64,000 bases of DNA. It comes from Falsiroseomonas oleicola (GTDB taxonomy: Bacteria; Pseudomonadota; Alphaproteobacteria; Acetobacterales; Acetobacteraceae). The translations under genes were made by a program, and so were the position numbers. Shown here piece after piece: positions 44,471 through 54,700 of the stretch (its first letter is position 1; each line of letters begins with the position of its first letter). The DNA is taken from positions 98,249-162,248 of the forward strand of contig NZ_JAERQM010000010.1 in the NCBI RefSeq assembly GCF_019029495.1, written 5' to 3'. The notes beneath the pieces are model-generated. The model made no database searches. It was not told where the DNA came from and saw only the letters and a list, made by a program, of their open reading frames with translations.

Positions 44471-45676
44471 TCAGCCGCCGAACCAGCGTCCGACCACGGC
44501 CGGGATGCGCGGCAGCAGGCCCAGCCGGTCCACATCGGCGCCCGCGATCAGCGGCACATTCATCTCCGGCACGCCCTGCCCGCCGATCAGCAGCGTGCCG
44601 ATGCCCTGGCCCTTGCTGACCGGCGCCGGCACCGGCGCGTCGTAGCGCACCCGCACTTCCAGGTTGCGGCGCCATTGCCGCGGCAGGGTCAGCACCAGGT
44701 CACGGCCGGCGACCAGGGGCACGGTGGCGCGGTCGCCGAGATAGACCGGCACCTCCTCCACCGTATCGGCGGCGCGGAACACCACCACATTCTCGAATTC
44801 GCGGAAGGCCCATTCGAACAGCCTTTCGCTTTCCTCCGCCCGGGCGCGCATGGAGGGCAGGCCGTTGACCACCAGGATCAGCCGCCGCCCGCCGCGGATG
44901 GCGGAAGCGGTCAGGCCGTAGCCCGCCTCATCCGTATGGCCGGTCTTCAACCCATCGGCGCCGGCGACGCGGCTGAGCGCCGGGTTCCGGTTCTCCTGGC
45001 TGATGTCGTTCCAGCGGAAGCTGCGCTCGTTGTAATAGCTGTAGTATTCCGGGAAATCATGGATGATCCGGCGCGCCAGATGCACCAGGTCGCGGCAGCT
45101 CATCCGGTGTTCCGGGTCGGGCCAGCCGGTGGCATTGCGGAAGGTGCTGTCGCGCAGGCCGATGCGGCGCGCGGTTTCGTTCATCAGCTCGGCGAATTGC
45201 GTTTCGGAACCGCTGATGCCCTCGGCCAGCACGATGCAGGCATCATTGCCCGACTGCACGATCACGCCGCGCGCCAGATTCTCCACGCTGATGGAGCTGC
45301 CGACCTCGACGAACATCTTGCTGCCACCCATGCGCCAGGCGCGCTCGCTGACCGGCAATTGCTGGTCCAGCCGCAGCCGGCCGTTCTTCAGCAATTCAAA
45401 GACCACATACATGGTCATCAGCTTGGACATGGAGGAGGGCGGCATGCGGTCATCCGCCGCCTTTTCCAGCAGGATGGCGCCGGTGTCGTAATCCACGATC
45501 ATGGCGTGCCGCGCGGTGGTATCGAGCGGCCCCAGCGGTGTCGTCGCCGGGCTGGTCGGCGGTGGGGCGGGGCGCGGCGCGCGCGCGGCCGGCGCCTGGC
45601 GCTGGGCCTGGCTTTCGCTGGCCACCAGCCCGGTGGCGAGGCCTGCGGCGGCCCCCATCATGTCCCGGCGGCGCAT
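44471..45676 (-). CDS. D-alanyl-D-alanine carboxypeptidase (DacC/PBP5/6-like)
   Basis: The 401-residue exported enzyme trims the terminal D-Ala from peptidoglycan stem peptides. A twin-arginine-like signal (RRRDMMGAAAGLATG) is followed by a linker, the catalytic SMSK motif (Ser82-x-x-Lys85), QSGN (Ser142) and GLKTGHTD. The C-terminal beta-rich domain typical of PBP5/6 follows (VRYDAPVPAPVSKG). ATG 45676 was preferred over 45709. It sits between rlpA and tmk on the same strand, as in many alphaproteobacteria. Confidence 0.9.
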   Translation of the reverse strand: MRRRDMMGAAAGLATGLVASESQAQRQAPAARAPRPAPPPTSPATTPLGPLDTTARHAMIVDYDTGAILLEKAADDRMPPSSMSKLMTMYVVFELLKNGRLRLDQQLPVSERAWRMGGSKMFVEVGSSISVENLARGVIVQSGNDACIVLAEGISGSETQFAELMNETARRIGLRDSTFRNATGWPDPEHRMSCRDLVHLARRIIHDFPEYYSYYNERSFRWNDISQENRNPALSRVAGADGLKTGHTDEAGYGLTASAIRGGRRLILVVNGLPSMRARAEESERLFEWAFREFENVVVFRAADTVEEVPVYLGDRATVPLVAGRDLVLTLPRQWRRNLEVRVRYDAPVPAPVSKGQGIGTLLIGGQGVPEMNVPLIAGADVDRLGLLPRIPAVVGRWFGG

Positions 45677-45705
45677 CGGCAGCCTCCTTCCTGTCCGACT
45701 CGGGA

Positions 45706-46641
45706 TCACTCTACCCGAATCCGCGCTTCGGATACGCCGGCACGCAGGGTCCCCTCAAGCGCCCTGTCCGCCTCCGCCACGCTATTGAACGGGCCAAGCC
45801 GCACCCGGTAGCTCGGCTGCGCGCCCCGCCCTCCCCCGCCCAGCACCTCCACCCGCGCCCGCAGCCCGGCCAGGCGCGCCGCCTGCCGGTTCGCCATGTC
45901 GCGGCGGGAGAAGGTGGCGAGGTCCACCCAGAGCAACCCGGGCCGCGCCGCGACGCGGGTCACACGCTCCGGCAGGCGCAGCGGCGGCGTGGCGCTGGTG
46001 CTGGCGGCGGTGGCCCCGCCGGCCCGGCCGGCGCCGGGCAATTGCCGCGCCTCCCGCAGCCGGCTCGCCTGGGTGGCGCCAGGCGGCGGCGCCAGGGTCT
46101 CGCGTTCCACCGATCCGAGTGGCGCGGCGCTGATGGCGAGTTCCTGCACCTCCTGGCTCGGCAGGCCGGCCGCCAGGGCACGGGAGGCCTCGCCCACCAC
46201 CTCGATCCGCACCTGGGCTGTGCCGCCCGGCCGCAGCCCGATCAACTCCGCCGCGCGGCGCGACAGGGCGACGACGCGGCCGGGCTGGGCCGGGCCACGA
46301 TCATTCACCCGCACCTCGATCTGGAGGCCGGTTTCCAGATTGGTCACGGCCAGCACTGCCGGCATCTGCAGGGTACGATGCGCGGCGGAGAGGATGGCCG
46401 GGTCGTGGACCTCGCCATTGCTGGTGCGCCGGCCGGCGCGGCTGTCGGTGGCGACGACCGCAAGGCCGGTCTCCACCAGGGCGAAATCCTCGCGCGGATA
46501 GGACCAGAGCCCGCCGAGTTGATAGGCCTCGCCCAGCATGTAGCGCGGCTGCGCCACGGGTGCTGCCGGACGCCGCGCGCAGCCGACCGCCAGCACCGCC
46601 ATGGCCAGCGCGACCCCCAGGCCAGCACGGCGGCCAAGCAT
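45706..46641 (-). CDS. rlpA: Septal-ring lytic transglycosylase-like lipoprotein RlpA
   Basis: The 311-residue protein has a lipoprotein signal with lipobox LAVGC (Cys near residue 20), a double-psi beta-barrel RlpA domain (GEAYQLGGLWSYP, LQIEVRVNDRGPAQPGRVVALSRRAAELIGL) and a C-terminal SPOR-like domain (RLGPFNSVAEADRALE). RlpA acts at the septum and, in some bacteria, cleaves denuded glycan strands. The start ATG 46641 overlaps the mltB stop by one base. It belongs to a cell-wall cluster with mltB and dacC. Confidence 0.9.
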   Translation of the reverse strand: MLGRRAGLGVALAMAVLAVGCARRPAAPVAQPRYMLGEAYQLGGLWSYPREDFALVETGLAVVATDSRAGRRTSNGEVHDPAILSAAHRTLQMPAVLAVTNLETGLQIEVRVNDRGPAQPGRVVALSRRAAELIGLRPGGTAQVRIEVVGEASRALAAGLPSQEVQELAISAAPLGSVERETLAPPPGATQASRLREARQLPGAGRAGGATAASTSATPPLRLPERVTRVAARPGLLWVDLATFSRRDMANRQAARLAGLRARVEVLGGGGRGAQPSYRVRLGPFNSVAEADRALEGTLRAGVSEARIRVE

Positions 46642-47603
46642 CAGGCGACGCGGTCCGACAGCATCCCGACCGCCAGGGCGTAGAAATTGGAGGGGTTGTA
46701 GCGGCGGATCACATTGAAATTGTGATAGACGGCGAAGGCCTGCCCGCTCGGCCCCGGGATCAGGATGGCCGCCGGCATGTCGAGCGCCGGCAGTTCGATC
46801 CCATCCGGCCGGCGCACGCCCATCCGCACCCATTCGCGCAGCGGGCGCATATTGTCGCGTCGCGCCTGGCTCGGGTCGAAGCCGGCGGGCAGCACCACCT
46901 CCCGCCCCCAAAGCTCATCGCCGCGCCAGCCGGAGCGGGACAGGTAGTTGCCGATGGAGCCCAGCGCATCGGCGCGGTTGTCCCAGATGTCGCGCCGGCC
47001 ATCGCCATCCATGTCCACCGCGAGCCGGTCGAAATTGCTCGGCATGAACTGCGGATGACCCATGGCGCCGGCCCAGCTTCCGCGCATGCGATCGGGCGCG
47101 ACATGGCCGGCATCGAGGATCTTCAACGCGGCCATCAGCTCATTGCGGAAATAGCTGGCGCGGCGGCCATCCCAGGCCAAGGTGGCCAGCGATTGGATGA
47201 CGTTCATGTTGCCCATGAAGCCGCCGTAATTCGTCTCCAGCCCCCAGATCGCGGTGACAATGCGCGGGGAGACGCTGAAGCGGCTCTGCACCTCCTCCAG
47301 CGTCGCGCGGTTGTCGGCGAAGGCGCGGCGGCCGGCATCGATGCGCTGCTGCGACAGGCGGGCGTCGCGGTATTGTTCCCAGGTCTGGGTGAATTCCGGC
47401 TGCCGCCGGTCCAGCTCCAGCACCCGGTCATTGGGGCGGAGGCCGGCCAGCGCCCGATTGAGCGTATTCTGCGACACGCCCGCGCGGCGCGCATCGCCGC
47501 GCACCCCTTCCAGGAAACTGTCAAAATCCTGGCTGGCCGCCAGGGCCTGCGTGGCCAGCAGGCTGGCGGTGGCGGAGAGGAGGAGACGCCGGGTGGGAAT
47601 CAT
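46641..47603 (-). CDS. mltB: Lytic murein transglycosylase (MltB family)
   Basis: The 320-residue protein has a signal peptide (LLLSATASLLATQALAAS) and the MltB catalytic domain with Glu123 in IWGLETNYGGFMG, then GAMGHPQFMPSNF and YLSRSGWRGDELWG. It cleaves glycan strands with formation of 1,6-anhydro-muramic ends. ATG 47603 is favoured over 47639 because it begins the signal sequence. It is coupled to rlpA by a one-base overlap, forming a peptidoglycan-remodelling unit with rlpA and dacC. Confidence 0.92.
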   Translation of the reverse strand: MIPTRRLLLSATASLLATQALAASQDFDSFLEGVRGDARRAGVSQNTLNRALAGLRPNDRVLELDRRQPEFTQTWEQYRDARLSQQRIDAGRRAFADNRATLEEVQSRFSVSPRIVTAIWGLETNYGGFMGNMNVIQSLATLAWDGRRASYFRNELMAALKILDAGHVAPDRMRGSWAGAMGHPQFMPSNFDRLAVDMDGDGRRDIWDNRADALGSIGNYLSRSGWRGDELWGREVVLPAGFDPSQARRDNMRPLREWVRMGVRRPDGIELPALDMPAAILIPGPSGQAFAVYHNFNVIRRYNPSNFYALAVGMLSDRVA

Positions 47604-47660
47604 CGGCGCTGGATGCCACAGCCGGGGGCATCGGGGCAACGCACGGATGCGCCAGATACC

Positions 47661-49115
47661 TCAGCGCGCCGCCGCCGCCATCTCCTCCGCCCGCGCCTGG
47701 AGCCGGGTGAACAGCGCCGCGGCGCCGGCATCCACCAGCCGGCCATCCCGCTTGCGGAAGCGGCCATCGACGATGACGGTCTCGATCTCCCCCGGCCCGG
47801 CCTGCAACAGCACCAGCCCGGCCGGATCGCTGCGCGGTGCGGTCAGCGGGCTGTCGGCGCGGACCAGCAGGATATCGGCGCGCTTGCCGGGCGTCAGGCT
47901 GCCGGTGACACGGTCGAGCCCGAGGCCCCGGGCGCCGCCGATGGTGGCGAATTCCAGCATCTGCCGGGCGGTGACCGGCGGCGTCGCCGGCACCCCCTGC
48001 CCGGCCGCCAGCGCCGCCACATTGATCCGGTGCAGCTCCGCCGCCATGGCGACCCGCAATTGCGGCAGCAGGCCGCCGCCGACCATGGAGGGGATGTCGG
48101 TGCCGACCGAGACCTTCATGCCCGCTGCCGCCGCCTGGAACATCGCCGGATGGCCATGGCCCATGCGCATCTCCACCTCCGGCGTCGAGCACAGCATCAC
48201 GCCCTTGTCGGCGGCCAGCCTATATTCATCGGCCTCATGCGTGTTGGAGTGGACGATCTGGAGGCGCTCGTTCAGCAGTCCCTCCGCATCGAGCTGCGCC
48301 AGCAGCCGGGTCTTGCGATTGGGGTAGATGGCGGCGCCGGTATGGATGGCGATCGGCACGCCGAGTTCCGCGAGGCGCTTCATATCGGCCAGCGCCGGGG
48401 CGAGCGGCGTGAAGTCCGGCCCCTGCAGGCAGGTCCAGATCCGCACCAGCCCCTCCGCCCGCCGTGCCAGCAGGCCGCGGGCATGGGCGATCATGCGGCC
48501 GTGAATGGCCGCCGCGTCGCCGCCCTGGGGGATCGGCGGCGCGGTATAGGCCAGCACGGCGCGGATGCCGGCGGCATCCAGCCCCGCCAGCGCCGCATCG
48601 GCATGGTCGGGCGACATCGTCTCCCGCGACCAGTCCATCACCGTGGTGACGCCGGCGGCGATCTGTTCCAGCGCGCCGGCCTGGTCGGCGAGCTGCACAT
48701 CGGCCGGCGTCATGCGGTTGGAATGGCGCAGCACGATGGTCTGGAAATAGCCGCCGAAGGAATGCTCGGTGGAGAGGCCGCGCTGCATCGACTGGGCCAG
48801 GTGGATATGGCCGTTGACCATGCCGGGCATGGCGATACGGCCGGCGGCCTCGATCACCTCCGCACCCTCCGGCGCCGGGATGCTGGGCGCCACGGCGCGG
48901 ATGGCGCCACGCTCGATCAGGATATCGCCGCTGGGCAGATCACCGATGGCGGGGTCCATGGACAGGATCAGCGCGCCGCGCAGCAGGATCGGCCGCGCCG
49001 GGTTGGTCGCCGGGGCCTGGGCCTGCGCGGACAGGGCCGCCGCCATGCCGGTAGCCGCGCCGGCAGCGATCAGCGCGCGCCGGCCGAGGCCCGCGCCTTC
49101 GGGCATCTTGTTCAT
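47661..49115 (-). CDS. Exported AtzA/TrzN-type amidohydrolase
   Basis: The 484-residue protein starts with a twin-arginine-like signal (GRRALIAAGAATGMAAALSAQA). The amidohydrolase core has the metal pair HIHLAQS in GMVNGHIHLAQSM, IAIHTGAA, IVHSNTHEADE and VGTDIPS, the order expected of the ATZ/TRZ (deaminase/chlorohydrolase) group. Substrates in that group include s-triazines, guanine, cytosine, and N-ethylammelide; here it is unknown, and export would point to a periplasmic location. It is the promoter-distal end of the minus-strand block, or a separate unit after a 57-base gap. Confidence 0.85.
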   Translation of the reverse strand: MNKMPEGAGLGRRALIAAGAATGMAAALSAQAQAPATNPARPILLRGALILSMDPAIGDLPSGDILIERGAIRAVAPSIPAPEGAEVIEAAGRIAMPGMVNGHIHLAQSMQRGLSTEHSFGGYFQTIVLRHSNRMTPADVQLADQAGALEQIAAGVTTVMDWSRETMSPDHADAALAGLDAAGIRAVLAYTAPPIPQGGDAAAIHGRMIAHARGLLARRAEGLVRIWTCLQGPDFTPLAPALADMKRLAELGVPIAIHTGAAIYPNRKTRLLAQLDAEGLLNERLQIVHSNTHEADEYRLAADKGVMLCSTPEVEMRMGHGHPAMFQAAAAGMKVSVGTDIPSMVGGGLLPQLRVAMAAELHRINVAALAAGQGVPATPPVTARQMLEFATIGGARGLGLDRVTGSLTPGKRADILLVRADSPLTAPRSDPAGLVLLQAGPGEIETVIVDGRFRKRDGRLVDAGAAALFTRLQARAEEMAAAAR

Positions 49116-49316
49116 GATTGAGGGTCCGTTTCTTCCCGCCGCGCCCGTCAGGGGTCCCGGCGTGGCCAAGATGCCTGCAATCGATTGCGAAGACAAGAGC
49201 GAAGGCAAGAGGCACCGTCGCAAGACCCCGGATTCGCAACGGGCCTTTGCAGCCCTGGCCGTCGCGGGCGCCGCGCGGCGCCGCCATCCTCGGCGCAGGA
49301 CAGAGCTGGATTGCCG

Positions 49317-49643
49317 ATGCGATACCCCGAATGGCTGGTGCTGCTTTCCGCAGCGGATGGCGCCGCCTGGCGCGACCAGGCCGAGGCCCTGCGCCGTGCC
49401 GGCCATTTCGCGCTCGATGCCACGGCGGTGGAGGCATCCCTGGCTGCCGGCGGGGCCGCCGCCGCACGGCTGCTGCGGGCCTGCGACGCCGCCGTGCTGC
49501 CCCGCCCCGCCCCGGCGCTGGAAGCCGCCTTCCGGGCCCGGAGCCGCCCGGTCTATGCTGAACCCGAGCAGCTTCGCATGGCCACGCGATCCGGCGGCCT
49601 GTTGGCGCCGCCCTGGTACGCGCTGCGCGGGCTGGATCGGTAG
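49317..49643 (+). CDS. Hypothetical protein
   Basis: The 108-residue protein starts MRYPEWLVLLSAADGAAWRDQAEALRR-like (shown here only to its amphipathic character) and is alanine- and arginine-rich with no signal peptide or membrane segment. I do not recognise a family. It lies 17 bases before a LysR gene in the same direction and could be its co-transcribed partner. It is divergent from the exported amidohydrolase. Codon use is normal for the region, which supports coding, but the call is weak. Confidence 0.4.
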   Translation: MRYPEWLVLLSAADGAAWRDQAEALRRAGHFALDATAVEASLAAGGAAAARLLRACDAAVLPRPAPALEAAFRARSRPVYAEPEQLRMATRSGGLLAPPWYALRGLDR

Positions 49644-49660
49644 GAGCGTTCCGGGCGGGC

Positions 49661-50569
49661 ATGCGCGATTTCTCCTGGGACGATGCCAAGATCTTCGCGG
49701 CGGTGGTCGAGGCCGGGGGCTGGCGCCGTGCGGCGCAGCGCCTCGGCCTGTCCACCGCCACCGCCAGCCGCCGGGTCGAGGCCTTCGAGGCCTGGGCCGG
49801 CGAGCCGCTTCTGGAACGCCGCGCCGACGGGCTGCGCCTCACCGAACGCGGCGAGCGTGTGATGGCCGCCCTCCGCCAGATGGGCGAGGCCGCCGACAGC
49901 ATCCGCCGCGCCACCATGACGCGGGAGGCGGAGGTGGTGCGCATCACCGCCACCGCCTCCATGGGGCTGGTGCTGGTGGAGCACATGGCCGCGCTGGCGG
50001 CGGCGACGCCCGGTGTGGTGATCTCCCTGCTGCCGTCCCGCAGCATCCTCAGCCTGGCGCGGCGGGAGGCGGAGATCGCCATCCGCATGCGCACCCCGCC
50101 GGAGGAGGGCCGGCTGGTGATGCGCCGGCTGGCGACGGTGCGGGTCGCGCTCTACGCCGCGCCGTCCCTGGTGCCGGACCCTGCGCGCGTCGACCTGGCG
50201 ACGCTGCCCTATCTCGGCCTTGCCCGGCCCGCCCAGCAGTCCCGCACCGTGGCGGCGCTGGAGGCGCTGGTCGGCCCGCGCCCGCCGGTCGCCGTGCTGG
50301 ATGACACGCCGATCCGCCTGCGGGCCTGCATCCAGGGGCTGGGCATGGCGCTGCTGCCCTGCCTGCCGGCCGAGGCCAGCGGCCGGCTGGTCCGCATCGC
50401 CAGCATACCGCCTGCGCTGGATGAGGATGCCTGGCTGTTGATGCACGAGGACCTGGCCCGGCTGCCGGCAGTGCGCGCGGTGGCGGAGGCCGTGGCGCAA
50501 CTATTCCAGCGGCAGAGGCAGGCACTGCTGGGGGAATCGCTTCCCCCGCCTGTCAGAACCGGGCGGTGA
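49661..50569 (+). CDS. LysR-family transcriptional regulator
   Basis: The 302-residue protein has the N-terminal winged helix-turn-helix (AKIFAAVVEAGGWRRAAQRL-type segment with LGLSTATASRRVEAFE and LTERG) and a C-terminal effector-binding domain with two alpha/beta lobes. The effector and targets are unknown. The most obvious candidates are the divergent amidohydrolase at 47661-49115 and the small gene before it. The stop overlaps the 3' end of the opposing LpxR-like gene by 17 bases. Confidence 0.88.
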   Translation: MRDFSWDDAKIFAAVVEAGGWRRAAQRLGLSTATASRRVEAFEAWAGEPLLERRADGLRLTERGERVMAALRQMGEAADSIRRATMTREAEVVRITATASMGLVLVEHMAALAAATPGVVISLLPSRSILSLARREAEIAIRMRTPPEEGRLVMRRLATVRVALYAAPSLVPDPARVDLATLPYLGLARPAQQSRTVAALEALVGPRPPVAVLDDTPIRLRACIQGLGMALLPCLPAEASGRLVRIASIPPALDEDAWLLMHEDLARLPAVRAVAEAVAQLFQRQRQALLGESLPPPVRTGR

Positions 50570-51611
50570 AGCCGACCGAGCCGAAGCTCGCCAGCCCGCC
50601 GCGCTGACCGTAGAATTCCTCCGTCCGCCAGACATGGCTGTAGGCGAGGCGCAGGCCGCGCCAATGCACCACCAGGCCGGCCGTGGCATCCGCCACCAGG
50701 GGTCGCTTGTCCACCGAGGGCCCGCCATCGCGCCAGGTATTGCCATCCAGGAAGATGTCGCGCGCGATGGCGCGGCCCTGGCCACCGATGAAGCCGTACC
50801 AGCCGAATTCCTCGCGCGGCTGGAAGAAGGCGGAACCCACCAGCCCCGGGCGGATGCGCGGCGCGCCGTAATCCGCCTCCAGCCCCTGGCCGATCCGGAA
50901 GGTCACGCCGGCGCCGGCATAGGTCGAGACATTGCCCAGGGCCACGGTATAGGAAGGCAGCATGTCGGCCTGCAGGCCGCCGAGTTCCAGCGGCGCGGTG
51001 CGGACGGTGCGCTCGAACACCAGGTTCAGCGCCAGCTCGTCCCGCAACTGGCTGTCCCAGCCCTTGGTGGTATCGACGCGGATCGCCTCATGCACCGTGT
51101 TCTGCACGAACTCGCCGAGCGCCGCCGGCCCGACCACGCCGGCCTGGAGTTCCAGCGTGTTCAGCGAGAATCCGGTATCCCGCTGCAGCACGAGCGACGC
51201 GTAGAGATGCCCCGCATAGGGCCGGTCCCGGGGGTCCGGGTTGCGCCGCTGCGTGTCCTCCGGCGTGTAGATCGCCTGCGACAGGCCGGCGCCCCAGCGG
51301 ACCTGGCCCGGGCCGAGCAGCCGGGTGGCCTGCTCGTTCAGCCAGCGCAGCGGGCCGGGCAGTTCGGCGGAGGGCGACCGCCAGGCGAGCTGCAGGCCGC
51401 TGGTGTAGTTGCTGTCGGTGCCACCCAGCGTGTCGTTCTCGTAGTTGAAGGTCCAACTGCCATAGGGGTCGGGCGCCGGCGGGGTCACATCCCCCACCGT
51501 CGGCGTCAGCGCCTCCCCGATCCGGGGAACAAGACCCTGGGGTTCCAGACCCTGGCCGAAGCTGGGAGTCGCGGCGAGAAGGACAGTCAGCAGGATCGGG
51601 GCTTTGCGCAT
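50553..51611 (-). CDS. LpxR-like outer-membrane lipid A deacylase
   Basis: The 352-residue protein has a signal peptide (to about residue 20, PSFGQG) and the LpxR/DUF2219 signature NYENDTLGGTDSNYTSGLQLAW, then RDRPYAGHLYASL and repeated amphipathic beta-strands, ending with a C-terminal aromatic residue (FTARF) as in outer-membrane beta-barrels. LpxR removes the 3'-acyloxyacyl group from lipid A. It stands at the edge of the glycan locus and may tune the outer-membrane surface. Confidence in substrate is moderate, in the family high. Confidence 0.85.
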   Translation of the reverse strand: MRKAPILLTVLLAATPSFGQGLEPQGLVPRIGEALTPTVGDVTPPAPDPYGSWTFNYENDTLGGTDSNYTSGLQLAWRSPSAELPGPLRWLNEQATRLLGPGQVRWGAGLSQAIYTPEDTQRRNPDPRDRPYAGHLYASLVLQRDTGFSLNTLELQAGVVGPAALGEFVQNTVHEAIRVDTTKGWDSQLRDELALNLVFERTVRTAPLELGGLQADMLPSYTVALGNVSTYAGAGVTFRIGQGLEADYGAPRIRPGLVGSAFFQPREEFGWYGFIGGQGRAIARDIFLDGNTWRDGGPSVDKRPLVADATAGLVVHWRGLRLAYSHVWRTEEFYGQRGGLASFGSVGFTARF

Positions 51612-51701
51612 GGCGCGGGTCTATCCGTTGCGGGTGGCGCAAGCAAACGCCGCCACCCGCGGCCGGGACGCAACAGCTTCGGTCACATCCACGTCACCGG
51701 A

Positions 51702-54700
51702 TCACAGCATGCCCATCGTCTTCGGATCGCCCGTGGTGGCGGCCACCGTCACCCAGTCATGCCCGCCGACGAAATGCCCGACCTGGCGCTGGTTGATGCC
51801 ATAGACGGCGAAACCCGCCGCCTCCGCCATCGCCGCGAAGCCGCGCGCATTGAAGGCCCAGATATGCTGCTCCGCCGGGAAAATCCCCTGCGCTTCCGCC
51901 AGGGGCGATCCGACGACCAGCATGCCCGGCTCCATCGCCCGGTAGTCGCGCAGCACCGCCACGGGGTCCGGGCAATGCTCCAGCACCTCGAAGGCGGTGA
52001 TGAGATGGATGCGCCGCCCCTGGGCCAGGCTGCGCGCCTCCGCCACGTCGCCGATCTCGTAGCGGCAATGGGCATGGCCCAGATTGCCGGCGACGATCCG
52101 CGCCGCTTCGATCGCCGGGGCGTTGAAGTCGAAGCCCAGGAAGGCGCAGCGACCGGCGATATTGGCCGGCGGCACCACGGCATTCATGATGACGCCATAG
52201 GAACAGCCGGCATCGACCCAGAGGATCTCCTCCCCCGGGAAGCGATCCCCCAGCAGGCGCAGCGCGATCTCGATCTCCCGCGCCGCCTGGTTCAGGCGGG
52301 TCAAATGGTCCAGCCCGCCGCGCAGCAGGTCGAGCCGGGTGATGAGGTCCGGCGCATGCGGCTGGCTGGCCATGGCCACCGCCTCCGACTTGTAGAAGTC
52401 GATATATTCGCCGAAGGGCTTGGCCGGCTTGGGATAGAGCGGCGGCCGCGGCAGCCCCGGGCGCAGCGCCAGGGCGAGCTGCCCCGTGGCATTGCCCGAC
52501 AGGTTGAAGCGCTGCCAGCCCGCCAGGATCGCGGTGATGCGGAAGGCGCATTCCTGCGCCACCAGGGTGGTGTGCCAGCAGGCCTGCGGATCCGCGGCGG
52601 CGACCATCTGGTCCAGCAATTGCCGCAGCCGCTCGACCAGCGCCGGCTCCACCAGCGTGACCGGGCTGCCCGCCGTGCCGAGCACGGCGAGCCCCCGCTC
52701 GCGCAGCGTGGCGGCCGTGGGCGGTGGTGGCGGCGTTTCCAGCATCAGCGTCGCCAGCAGGTCGCGGGTGCTGGCGCTGCCGGCATTCACCGCCGCCATG
52801 CCCCGCAGCGTCGCATCGAGCTGTTGCAGCGGATAGGACGGGCCGAACTCGCCGCGCAGCGTCGCGAGCTTTTCCGGCGTGGTCGCCGCGATGCGTTCCA
52901 GCGTCAGCAGGAAGGCCTCCACCCGCGCCTGCCCACCCTCGCGCCGCATGGCGGAGAGATTGGCCACCAGCACGCCATTGGTGCAGCCGACGATATGCAG
53001 GAAGGGCGCCAGCAGCGGGCTCGCCACCAATTCCCGCAGCCGGAAATCCTCGGCGCAGGGCAGCAGCAGCACGGATTCCTCGAAGCGCTCGCTCAGCGCG
53101 GCGATGGGGGCGCCACGCGCGGCGATCTCGAACAGCGTCACCACCACGGCGAGCCGCCCGGCCGGCGCCGGCAGGGCCAGCGGCGTGCCGCGCTCCACCG
53201 CGCCGAGAAAGGTCTTCAAAGCCGCCGCCCAGACATGGTCGGGCTGCACCAGTTCCAGCAGGCCACGCAGCAGCGGCATGTCAAGCGCCATCTGCCGTTC
53301 GGCCACCGGCACCTCGGCCTCCGGCCCCTGATGCGGCACGAGGTCCATCACCTGCGCCGGCGTGGCATCCGACCAGGGGGCGCCGGGCCAGAACAGGGCG
53401 CCCAGCGTCGCCGGTCCGGCGGCTGTGTCCGCCGGGGCGGAGAGGATGATCTCACCGATGGCGACGCCCTTCTGGCGCGTATCGTCGATATTCGGGTCGA
53501 TGTCGTGATGCGACCGGGTGAAGGGCACCTCCAGCACCAGGTCGCGTCGCCCGTCACCCGCATCCGGCAGGTCGAAGCTGGCCAGCAGGACCGGCTGCGG
53601 CCGGTTGTGGTCAACCCGGTGCGGCGCCATCGGCGGCACGCCATCCAGCGTCAGCGCCAGGCCGTCCACCATCGCCCAGTCCAGCACCGAGACCAGCCGG
53701 ATGGCGAGGTCGACACGACGAATCTGTGGCGCGCGCAGGCGGATGCTGGCGCGGCGGCCGGGGCCGGTCCAGCGGGACAGCGTCTCCCCCGCCCCTTCCC
53801 GCACATGCCAGCCCTGCCCGTCCAGCGCCTGGTCCATGCCGAAGCGCATGCGCGCGCCTTCCAGCAGCGTCGCCGTCATGGCGGGATCGGGCAGGAAGTA
53901 GCGGCGCTGGTCCCGCGGCAGGGGCGGTGTCTCCGCCCTGCCCTGCGCATCCTCCCACAGCACCTGGTCGACGCGGGTGAGTTCGGCGATCAGCGCCTCC
54001 GTCTCCGGCGCCAGCACCGGTGCTTCGCCAGGGGCGACGTTCAGCGGCCGCACGCTGTCCGGCGGCGACCAGCCATAGGCCTCGGTGATACGGGCCAGCG
54101 TCTCATCCACCGTATCGGTCGTGCCGACCACGTCGATGCCGGCCAGCCGTACGCGGGCGGTGGCCAGCAGCGTCTCATCGTCCATCAGTTCGGAGGTGCT
54201 GAAGCCGCAGAGCATGCGTGCCTGCATGTTGCGGAAATGGCGCTGGGAGAAGGGAATCCGGGCCGCCAGGAAATCGTCCAGCGACATGTGGCGCGCGGCG
54301 AGGAAGGCCTCCCGTTGCTCGGGCGAGAGGTCGACCATGTTGGAATCGACGACGCGGCGCCAATGGCGGTACTGGCTGATCAGGCGCGCGCGCGGCTCGC
54401 GCAGCACGGTCACGATGAACAGCCGTTCGCCCTTCGGCAGGCCGGCGCTGATCGCATCCAGCTTGTCGTGGTCGAGATGGCTGCCGATGCCCAGCGCGCG
54501 ATAGGCCGGCGCGCTCTGGCCCAGCATCGGGTTGGCCCCGCCTGCGGCGAGGTCCATGCTCGGCGTGCTGGCAATGTCCTCCTGCGCGAAATGCTGCGCC
54601 AGAGCGGCGCCGAAGGCGGTGCCGGCGGTCTTCGGGATGTGCAGGAAGGCCAGCCGCATGCCCGCCGCCCAGCCGGGACGCCGCGTGGGGGCCGTGGCGG

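Noticed and set aside
46560..49121. An 853-codon open frame on the plus strand
   Set aside because: It is antisense to rlpA, mltB and the exported amidohydrolase and has no recognisable domain.
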